A stretch of DNA of 17,561 bases, from NCBI GenBank assembly GCA_002482565.1, contig DLGG01000133.1, forward strand, positions 1 through 17,561, read 5' to 3'. The stretch's first letter is position 1. Each line of letters opens with the position of its first letter. A program made the translations under genes and the position numbers. The notes under the pieces are model-generated. The model was not told where the DNA came from. It saw nothing but the letters and a program-made list of their open reading frames with translations, and ran no database searches. Positions 1 to 6,004 of the stretch are shown here, in pieces. The stretch comes from Solidesulfovibrio magneticus (GTDB lineage: Bacteria > Desulfobacterota > Desulfovibrionia > Desulfovibrionales > Desulfovibrionaceae).

Positions 1-52
1 AAAAAGGGGTTTCCTCCCCCAGGTTCTCTCCTGTTCCAAAGGAGTTCGCACT

Positions 53-898
53 ATGGTCGGCGCGATGGCGCGGTTGGTGAAGGTGGAGCATTCGGTGTTT
101 GCCTTGCCGTTCGCGTATATTGGTCTGTTTGTGGCGGCTGGCGGCTGGCCGGGCTGGCGACCGTTTGCCTTGCTGACGGTGGCCATGGTGGCCATGCGGT
201 CGTTCGCCATGGCGGTCAACCGTTTGGCGGACGTGAAGTATGACCGGATAAACCCCCGCACGGCCGGTCGCGAGCTGGTGACGGGCGAGGTGTCGATCCG
301 GGCGGCCTGGGTTTTCGCGGCCTGTTGCGCCGTGGTGTTTGTCGGGGCCTGCGCCGGGCTTAATGCGCTGTGTCTGGCGCTTTCGCCGGTGGCCTTGGCC
401 TGGGGCGCGTTTTACAGCCTGACCAAGCGTTTCACCTGGCTGTGCCATTTCGTGTTGGGGTCGGTGCTGGGCCTGGCTCCGGTGGCCGGTTGGTTGGCGG
501 TTGCGCCGGAATTCGCCTTGCCGGCGATCCTTTTCGGCTGCGGCGTCACCTGCTGGGTGGCCGGGTTTGATGTGCTTTACGCCTGTCAGGACGTGGATTT
601 CGACCGGTCCCAGGGGTTGCACTCGATGCCGTCGCGCTTTGGCGTAGGCACGGCCCTGGCTTTGGCGGCGTTTGCCCATGTCGATGCGGCGGCCTTTTAT
701 CTGCTGGCCGGCTATGCAGCCGGGCTTGGCTGGATCTACTACGCCTTTTGGGCCGTGTGTTCGGCGGTGCTTCTGGTGGAGCACAAGCTCATTTCCGAGC
801 ACGACCTGTCGCGCATCAATGTGGCCTTTTTCACCTTAAACGGCGTTATCGCGGCCCTTTTAGGCGTCGGGACGCTGTTGGCCGTCTTTTTGAAATAG
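53..898 (+). CDS. ubiA: UbiA-family polyprenyltransferase (UbiA/MqnP-like)
   Basis: Integral membrane prenyltransferase of 281 aa, a normal length for the UbiA family, which attaches a polyprenyl chain to an aromatic quinone precursor. Both Asp-rich motifs are present: N56-R-x2-D60-x3-D64 followed by NPRTAGREL, and D173-x2-YA-x-QD180-x3-D184. These bind Mg-diphosphate and the aromatic substrate. The rest is hydrophobic helices typical of the family. The start at 53 follows AAAGGAG (38-44) at good spacing; Met5 is a weaker alternative. In sulfate reducers the quinone is menaquinone and such genes often act in the futalosine route (MqnP), which is inference here. The next gene starts 24 nt downstream, so co-transcription is possible although its product acts elsewhere. 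The family is certain; the exact substrate is not. Confidence 0.88.
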   Translation: MVGAMARLVKVEHSVFALPFAYIGLFVAAGGWPGWRPFALLTVAMVAMRSFAMAVNRLADVKYDRINPRTAGRELVTGEVSIRAAWVFAACCAVVFVGACAGLNALCLALSPVALAWGAFYSLTKRFTWLCHFVLGSVLGLAPVAGWLAVAPEFALPAILFGCGVTCWVAGFDVLYACQDVDFDRSQGLHSMPSRFGVGTALALAAFAHVDAAAFYLLAGYAAGLGWIYYAFWAVCSAVLLVEHKLISEHDLSRINVAFFTLNGVIAALLGVGTLLAVFLK

Positions 899-922
899 CG
901 GCCCTGGGCCGCCCGTACGCCT

Positions 923-2449
923 ATGACGCCAATTGCCGTGCTTTTTCTCCTCGCCCTGGGCCTGTCCCTGGCGCTGACGCCCTTTGCCCGTTGGGCCGGG
1001 CGGCGTTTCGGCATTTTGGCCATGCCGGCGGCCCGCAACATCCATGTGACGCCCATGCCTCGAAGCGGTGGGCTGGCGTTGTTTCTGACCTTCATGGCCT
1101 GCCTGCCCCTGGCGGCGGCCTTGCTGCCTCCGGCGGCCGTAGCCGTGCTGGGTGGGCGGACGATGGGCTATGTGCTGCTGGGGGCGGTGCTGGTCTTTGC
1201 CGTGGGCTTTGCCGACGACAAATGGACCTTGCCTTCCAAGCTCAAGCTCCTGGCCCAGATCGTGGCGGCTTCCATCGCCTATTACGGCGGCGCGCGCATC
1301 ACCTCCTTTGCCCTGCCCGGGCTTTTGGTGGTGCAGTTCGACGTTTCGTCCTATCTGGTGACGATATTTTGGTTCGTGCTGCTCATTAATGCCATCAACC
1401 TGATCGACGGCCTGGACGGGCTGGCGGCCGGGGTGGTGTTTTTCGCCAGCGCCGTGCAGGCCGTTTTGGCCACCATGCGGGCCGAGCCTCAGACCGCCGC
1501 GCTTTTTGCCGTGTTGGCCGGGGCCACTCTTGGTTTCCTGCGCTACAACTTCAATCCGGCGAGTCTGTTTCTGGGCGACGGCGGCAGCTATTTCCTGGGC
1601 TACATGCTGGCGGCGTTGTCCGTCTCCGGTTCGGCCAAGAGTCAGGTGGGAGCCACGCTGCTTATGCCGGTCATCGCCTTGGGCGTGCCGTTGCTCGACA
1701 CCATTACCGCCCCCTTGCGGCGGTTCATGCGCGGCCGGGACATGTTCGAACCGGACAAGCGCCATGTCCACCATAAGCTCCTCTCGCGCGGCTGGTCCCA
1801 GCGCCAGGTGGTGCTGTTTCTCTACGGCATCACCATTTTCCTGGCCCTTTCGGCCCTGGTGCTGGTCAATCTGCGCAACGTGCCGGCCGGGTTGTTTTTG
1901 CTGGTCGTCGGCGGGGCGCTGGTCTTTTTGGTGCGCAAAGCCGGCTATTGCAGCTATTTTGCCATGGACAAAATTCTCGGCTGGCTGCGCGACGTGTCTG
2001 ACGACGCCGGGTTTGCCCGGGAGCGGCGCACGTTTTTGCATCATCAAATCGAAATTTCCCAATCGGCCAATCTGGCCGAGCTGTGGACGCGCATGACCGA
2101 GGCTTTGGACCATTTACGCTTTGATCTGGCCGAGATGGTGCTGTCCGGCGACGGGGCCGGTTCCTGCCGGCTGGACCCCGAGCCGCCCGGGGCCGCTCCG
2201 ACCGACGGCCCGCCGGTCTACCGCTGGCGGCGTGAGGGTGCGGCCGTGTCCGACCGGGAGCTGTTGTGTTCGCCGGCCGTGATGAAGCTCGAACTGCCGC
2301 TATTGGCCAAGGCCGGCCGGCCCCTGGGAGCCTTGTGGCTGGTCAAGGATGTGGCCGTCGACCCCTTAAACGAGTTCACTCTGCGCCGGGTGGAGAATCT
2401 GCGCCGCACCGTCACCGAGGCCCTGGAAGGGCTGTTGCCGCCGTCATGA
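923..2449 (+). CDS. WecA/MraY-family UDP-HexNAc:undecaprenyl-phosphate sugar-1-phosphate transferase with C-terminal extension
   Basis: 508 aa. Residues 1 to about 340 form the multi-helix membrane core that moves a sugar-1-phosphate from a UDP-sugar to undecaprenyl phosphate, the first step of O-antigen or other envelope polysaccharide synthesis. Motifs in order: D98-D99 after GFA, NLIDGLDG at 159-166, FLGDGGS near 216-222, and HVHHK at 281-285, the His motif of the WecA/TagO branch. This core is the usual length of the whole family. About 165 extra cytoplasmic residues (345-508) follow: a charged helical stretch and then a region that looks GAF-like by eye (for example LELPLLAKAGRPLGALW). 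No clear ribosome site precedes ATG 923, but the start places the first helix correctly. The stop overlaps the start of the next gene (ATGA), indicating translational coupling. The extension may be regulatory; that is inference. Confidence 0.87.
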   Translation: MTPIAVLFLLALGLSLALTPFARWAGRRFGILAMPAARNIHVTPMPRSGGLALFLTFMACLPLAAALLPPAAVAVLGGRTMGYVLLGAVLVFAVGFADDKWTLPSKLKLLAQIVAASIAYYGGARITSFALPGLLVVQFDVSSYLVTIFWFVLLINAINLIDGLDGLAAGVVFFASAVQAVLATMRAEPQTAALFAVLAGATLGFLRYNFNPASLFLGDGGSYFLGYMLAALSVSGSAKSQVGATLLMPVIALGVPLLDTITAPLRRFMRGRDMFEPDKRHVHHKLLSRGWSQRQVVLFLYGITIFLALSALVLVNLRNVPAGLFLLVVGGALVFLVRKAGYCSYFAMDKILGWLRDVSDDAGFARERRTFLHHQIEISQSANLAELWTRMTEALDHLRFDLAEMVLSGDGAGSCRLDPEPPGAAPTDGPPVYRWRREGAAVSDRELLCSPAVMKLELPLLAKAGRPLGALWLVKDVAVDPLNEFTLRRVENLRRTVTEALEGLLPPS

Positions 2450-3588
2450 GGGTGTTGCAGGTCGGCAAGTTCTATCCGCCCGACGCCGGCGGCGTGGAAA
2501 CCGGCACACGGCAGATGGTCGAGACCCTGGCCCGGCTTGGCCACGACAACGCCGTGCTGTGCTTTGCCGGGGCCGGCCCCTATGCCGACGAGGCCAGCTC
2601 GGTTCCGGTCCTGCGGGCCGCGGCCTGGGCCACCTTCGCCTCCCAGCCCCTTTCCACCGAGTACCTTTTGCGTCTGGCCGATCTGGCCCCGCGTTTCGAC
2701 GTGCTCCACGTCCATTGCCCCAATCCCCTGGCCGCCGTGGCCTTGTGGCTGATCCGTCCCCGGGCCAGGATCGTGCTCCACTGGCACAGCGACGTCATCG
2801 GCAAAAGGGCGCTTCAGGCCCTGGTTTCGCCCTTCGAGGCCTGGCTGTGCCGCCGGGCCGATCTGGTCATCGGCCCAACGGAAGTCCATTTGCAGGCGTC
2901 GGGCCGGGCGGCGCTTTTCGTCGGCAAGGGGGCCGTGGTCCCGTTTTACGTCGAACCGGGCACGGCCGATCCTGACCGCCTTGAGCCGGCCGCCCTTGCC
3001 GCCGTGCGGGAGCGCACGGGCGGACGCCGGCTGGTCTTCGCCCTGGGGCGGCTTGTGCCCTACAAGGGCTTTGCCGTGCTTATTGAAGCGGCGCGCTGTC
3101 TGCCGGACGACGCTGTGGCGGTCATCGGCGGCGGCGGGCCGCTGGCCGGGGATCTGGCCCGGCAGGTCGAGACGGCGGGGCTGGGCCATAAGGTGTTGCT
3201 GGCCGGGCGCATCCCGGACAACGAGCTGCCGGCCTGGTTCGCGGCCAGCGACGTGTTTTGTCTGCCGTCGGTGACCCGGGCCGAGATGTTCGGCATCGTG
3301 CAGCTGGAAGCCATGGCCTGGGGAAAGCCGGTGGTTTCCACGGCCATAGCCGGTTCAGGCGTGGCGGCGGTCAACCGCCACGGCGAAACCGGGCTGGTCG
3401 TGCCGCCGGGCGACGTCCCGGCCCTGGGCGATGCCCTGGCCACGCTTCTGGCTGACGAGGCCCTGGCCGCCCGGCTGGGGCAGGGCGGACGGCAGGCCGT
3501 GGCGGCGCGCTACAGTCCGGCCGCCGTGGCTGATGCCCTTGGCGCGGCCTACGCCCGGCTGGACATAAGCGCGCCCCGGACGCTATAA
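2446..3588 (+). CDS. GT4-family glycosyltransferase
   Basis: 380 aa GT-B fold glycosyltransferase that would transfer a sugar from a nucleotide-sugar donor, probably onto the lipid-linked sugar made by the preceding gene. The N-terminus MRVLQVGKFYPPDAGGVE carries the glycine-rich acceptor-side loop. GRLVPYKGF near residue 201 begins the donor domain, and E280-MFGIVQL-E288 is the EX7E donor motif. The reading frame stays open up to an ATG at 2266, but I chose ATG 2446. It overlaps the upstream stop codon as ATGA, it begins exactly at the conserved N-terminal strand, and the longer version would lie inside the previous gene. Donor sugar and linkage cannot be read from the sequence. Confidence 0.9.
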   Translation: MRVLQVGKFYPPDAGGVETGTRQMVETLARLGHDNAVLCFAGAGPYADEASSVPVLRAAAWATFASQPLSTEYLLRLADLAPRFDVLHVHCPNPLAAVALWLIRPRARIVLHWHSDVIGKRALQALVSPFEAWLCRRADLVIGPTEVHLQASGRAALFVGKGAVVPFYVEPGTADPDRLEPAALAAVRERTGGRRLVFALGRLVPYKGFAVLIEAARCLPDDAVAVIGGGGPLAGDLARQVETAGLGHKVLLAGRIPDNELPAWFAASDVFCLPSVTRAEMFGIVQLEAMAWGKPVVSTAIAGSGVAAVNRHGETGLVVPPGDVPALGDALATLLADEALAARLGQGGRQAVAARYSPAAVADALGAAYARLDISAPRTL

Positions 3589-3617
3589 GCGGGCAAACCT
3601 TCAAAGGAGTCGCCCAC

Positions 3618-3941
3618 ATGTCCGACAACAAATGCGGTTGCCCGTGTTCGTGTTTCGCGCCCATGACCTGGATCGCCGTGGCGCTTGGCGCGCTGTTCGT
3701 GTTGTTTATGTTTTTTGAGGTCGTCACCATCCGCTGGTGGATCATGCTGCCTATTGCCGCTGTGAGCCTGTATCTGTTCGGCGTGCAGCGCGGCCAGACC
3801 TCGGGCCGGGAAAAATGCGTCTGTTCCTGGGGCTTTTGGCTGGTCATCGCCGCTCTGGTCCTGCGTGACATGTGCCTGTCGGGCCAGCTCACGGCCGCCT
3901 ATTGCCGCATGATCGCCGCCGGTCTGCCCCTGCATGGCTAA
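3618..3941 (+). CDS. Small Cys-rich membrane protein, function unknown
   Basis: 107 aa, not recognised. It starts at 3618 after a strong AAAGGAG (3603-3609), 29 nt past the glycosyltransferase. There are three hydrophobic segments, about residues 15-33, 39-57 and 71-85. Eight cysteines occur: C6, C8, C10 and C12 as an alternating CxCxCxC cluster before the first helix, C67 and C69 in the loop before the third helix, then C86 and C96. The spacing suggests metal binding or disulfide chemistry at the membrane face, but no family is evident. The last codons overlap the start of the cupin gene by 8 nt, so the two are probably translated together. The strong ribosome site and the tight operon fit make it a real gene. 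Confidence 0.78.
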   Translation: MSDNKCGCPCSCFAPMTWIAVALGALFVLFMFFEVVTIRWWIMLPIAAVSLYLFGVQRGQTSGREKCVCSWGFWLVIAALVLRDMCLSGQLTAAYCRMIAAGLPLHG

Positions 3942-4509
3942 CACGCCGACCGATTTCCTTTTTCGCCGCATCGGCCCCGGCGCCACCGAATCCGGCCATG
4001 ATCGGTTCGCCGTGGTCGATGCGGTTCTGCTTGCGGCCAAGGCCGCCGACGCCAGGGGCAATCCCCGGCTTCGGGACATGCACCGCTTCCACGCCGCCGA
4101 CGCCGAAAATCCCCACCGCATGGTCAACAGCCTGCAGCCCGGCAGCTATGTGCGGCCGCACCGGCATTTGTCGCCGGCCAAGTCCGAGGCTTTCGTGCTG
4201 CTGGCCGGGAGTCTGGGACATGTGGTTTTTGCCGACGACGGGAGTTTCACGGCGGCGGACTGCGTGCTGCTTGACCGGGAGCGGGGCGTGCTGGCCATCG
4301 ACGTGCGGCCGGGGCTGTGGCACGGCATTGTGGCGTTGGCCCCGGACACGGCCGTGTTCGAGGTCAAGCCCGGGCCATACGCGCCCCTTGATGACAAGGA
4401 TTTCGCGCCGTTTGCGCCGGCCGAGGGAACGCCCGGGGCGGCGGCCTATCTGGCCGACTTGGAAGACCGTTTCCGGACGCTGACCGGCCTGCCCCCGCGC
4501 GCCTGGTAA
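3934..4509 (+). CDS. WbuC-like cupin-fold metalloprotein
   Basis: 191 aa single-domain cupin resembling the WbuC family found in O-antigen gene clusters; its biochemical role is poorly defined. A typical opening stretch (HRMVNSLQPGSYVRPHRH, ending at residue 78) leads into the cupin. Likely metal ligands are H76, H78, E85 and, in the second motif GLWHG, H130. The C-terminal segment EVKPGPYAPLDDKDFAPF near 143-160 also matches the family pattern. The start at 3934 overlaps the previous gene by 8 nt and has no clear ribosome site of its own, implying coupling. Lying behind WecA-like and GT4 genes supports an envelope-polysaccharide role. The cupin assignment is strong; the WbuC subfamily is recognised by eye. 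Confidence 0.8.
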   Translation: MANTPTDFLFRRIGPGATESGHDRFAVVDAVLLAAKAADARGNPRLRDMHRFHAADAENPHRMVNSLQPGSYVRPHRHLSPAKSEAFVLLAGSLGHVVFADDGSFTAADCVLLDRERGVLAIDVRPGLWHGIVALAPDTAVFEVKPGPYAPLDDKDFAPFAPAEGTPGAAAYLADLEDRFRTLTGLPPRAW

Positions 4510-4556
4510 TTTCCCCACGCCCTCGACAAGCTGACACTTTCCCCTTCACCCCTTTC

Positions 4557-4594
4557 GGGGGTCTGGGGGCCTGAGGCCCCCAGCCGCCGGAGGC
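4557..4594. repeat. Tag-plus-hairpin intergenic element, copy 1
   Basis: This 38-nt element lies between the convergent cupin and GGDEF genes. It holds a perfect 10-bp dyad, CTGGGGGCCT (4563-4572) and AGGCCCCCAG (4574-4583), centred on one base (4573), and then CCGCCGGAGGC (4584-4594). The same 38 nt recur at 8661-8698 with only the central base changed. A second small hairpin, ACCCC/GGGGT (4548-4552 and 4558-4562), overlaps its left edge. Read on the minus strand it is stop codon, 21 nt, GCCTCCGGCGGC, hairpin. No U-tract follows on either strand, so it is not a textbook intrinsic terminator, but it probably defines 3' ends of the convergent transcripts. Confidence 0.8.
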
Positions 4595-4615
4595 ATCTTA
4601 ATTTATTCATAACGC

Positions 4616-5872
4616 TTACTCCGCCCACAACACGCGATTGCGGCCGGTGCGTTTGGCTTTGTAGAGGGCGGCGTCGGCGGCGGCCAGCATGGCGTCCACG
4701 GAGCCGTGGGGTTTGTCGCAGATGCCGATGGAGACGGTGACGCCGATGGCGGTTTTGCCGGCCTTGGCCTTGGAGCGTTCGATGCTGTTGCGCAGATCGT
4801 CGAAGGCGGCCATGGCTTGCTGGCCGGAGAGTCCCCGGGCCAGGACGCAGAATTCCTCGCCGCCCAGGCGCGCGGCCACGTCGTGGCCGCGGAAGCGGTT
4901 GCCAAGACCCTGGGCCACGTGCTTGAGGACCTCGTCGCCGGCGGCGTGGCCATAGTTGTCGTTGACCTTTTTAAAGAAATCGATGTCGATCATGGCCAGG
5001 GTCATGGGCGTGTCGCCCCGGGCCAGATCGGCGTGGAGGGTCTTGGCGGCTTCGAAGAAGTGGCGGCGGTTGTACAGGCCGGTCAGGGGGTCGCGGATGG
5101 CGGTCTCGCGCAGCTTCTGGATGTATTCGAGCATTTCCAGATTCTGGGTGACCCGGCAGTAGAACTCTTCGCTGGAAAAGGGTTTGTTCAAGAAATCGTT
5201 GGCGCCGTTCTTGATGAACCGGGCCGAGAGGATGGTGTTGCCGTAGGCGGAGATGCCGATGACGGCCAGTTCGTCCTTGCGGCGCAGCCGGCGGATGCGG
5301 CGGGTGAGTTCCACGCCGTCCAGTCCCGGCATGAAGTAGTCGGCGATGACCACCTTGATCTCGGGGTGGCGCGAGATGGCGTCCAGGGCGGTTTCGCCGT
5401 TTTCGGCCTCGTGGACGATGAATTCGTGGGCTTCAAGCAGGCGCATGAGATGGCGGCGCACGGTGGAGGAGTCGTCGACGACCAGGACGTGGATGTATTT
5501 GTTGAGCGACACTCGGCGCACCAGGGAACACAGGTAGTCCAGGCTGTCGGGGGAATCCTTGGCGACGTAGTCCACGACTTTTTTCGACCAGATGCGGTCG
5601 CGCACGGCGCAGTCCACGTCGCCGGTGAAGACGATGGACGGGATGCCCTTGCCGATGACATAATCGACGATCCGTCCGTCGGCGGCGTCGGGCAGGTGCA
5701 GGTCGAGCAGGGCCACGATATAGTCGTGGTTGTCGGGGTTTTCTTCAATAAGATAGCGGGCTTCCTCGAAGTTCGAGGCCCAGCAGGCGTCGAAGAAGAG
5801 TTCATCCTCGATCTTGCGGATAAGGATGCGGGCAAAGACCTTGCTGTCTTCGACGATAAGGACTTTTTCCAT
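4616..5872 (-). CDS. REC-REC-GGDEF response regulator (diguanylate cyclase, PleD-like)
   Basis: 418 aa cytoplasmic signalling protein that would make c-di-GMP from two GTP. The first receiver (about 1-120) has E8/D9, phospho-acceptor D57, T83 and K105. The second (about 126-245) has D133/D134, D178, S208 and K230. The GGDEF domain (about 255-418) begins DPLTGLYNRR and has the active-site GGEEF at 337-341. RxxD at R328-D331, five residues before it, is an inhibitory I-site, so product feedback is expected. Both receivers keep the phosphorylation residues. The start is set by the receiver N-terminus MEKVLIVEDS; no obvious ribosome site precedes it. The gene is divergent from the PAS kinase with 132 nt between, making that kinase a plausible partner, though this is inferred from position only. 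Confidence 0.93.
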   Translation of the reverse strand: MEKVLIVEDSKVFARILIRKIEDELFFDACWASNFEEARYLIEENPDNHDYIVALLDLHLPDAADGRIVDYVIGKGIPSIVFTGDVDCAVRDRIWSKKVVDYVAKDSPDSLDYLCSLVRRVSLNKYIHVLVVDDSSTVRRHLMRLLEAHEFIVHEAENGETALDAISRHPEIKVVIADYFMPGLDGVELTRRIRRLRRKDELAVIGISAYGNTILSARFIKNGANDFLNKPFSSEEFYCRVTQNLEMLEYIQKLRETAIRDPLTGLYNRRHFFEAAKTLHADLARGDTPMTLAMIDIDFFKKVNDNYGHAAGDEVLKHVAQGLGNRFRGHDVAARLGGEEFCVLARGLSGQQAMAAFDDLRNSIERSKAKAGKTAIGVTVSIGICDKPHGSVDAMLAAADAALYKAKRTGRNRVLWAE

Positions 5873-5913
5873 GCGAAACGACCGATGGAAATGGGTGGAT
5901 GGTTTGAAGGTAA

Positions 5914-5992
5914 ACCGTTTCAGGCGAAAAGGCCAGCCCGGGCGGGCGATCTTTCCCAGGCGGCGTAACCGGCCGTCCGTGACCGTTTCAGG
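5914..5992. promoter_or_regulatory. Direct repeats in the divergent control region
   Basis: The 132-nt space between the GGDEF gene (-) and the kinase gene (+) contains ACCGTTTCAGG twice in the same orientation (5914-5924 and 5982-5992), 68 nt apart. A related TTTCAGGCGAA occurs at 5918-5928 and again inside the kinase gene near 6067. The pair could be binding sites for a shared regulator of the two genes. No convincing -35/-10 pair was found, so promoter positions are not assigned. Confidence 0.3.
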
Positions 5993-6004
5993 TCAGGACT
6001 GAGC

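Noticed and set aside
1127..1139. GCCTCCGGCGGCC inside the WecA-like gene, matching the 3'-end tag
   Set aside because: It encodes ordinary Pro-Pro-Ala-Ala codons in frame and has no hairpin after it; a chance match.
860..2113. Long antisense open frame (417 codons) opposite the WecA-like gene
   Set aside because: It is a composition shadow of a GC-rich gene: rich in Gln, His, Arg and Gly, no ribosome site, no domain, and the sense frame is clearly the real gene.
2266..2445. Upstream in-frame extension of the GT4 gene (60 codons)
   Set aside because: It lies inside the previous gene and lacks family similarity; ATG 2446 overlaps the upstream stop codon and begins at the conserved N-terminus.
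4706..5968. Plus-strand 420-codon frame over the GGDEF gene
   Set aside because: Low-complexity Gly/Val/Asp protein with no motif; the minus-strand frame has full REC and GGDEF signatures.
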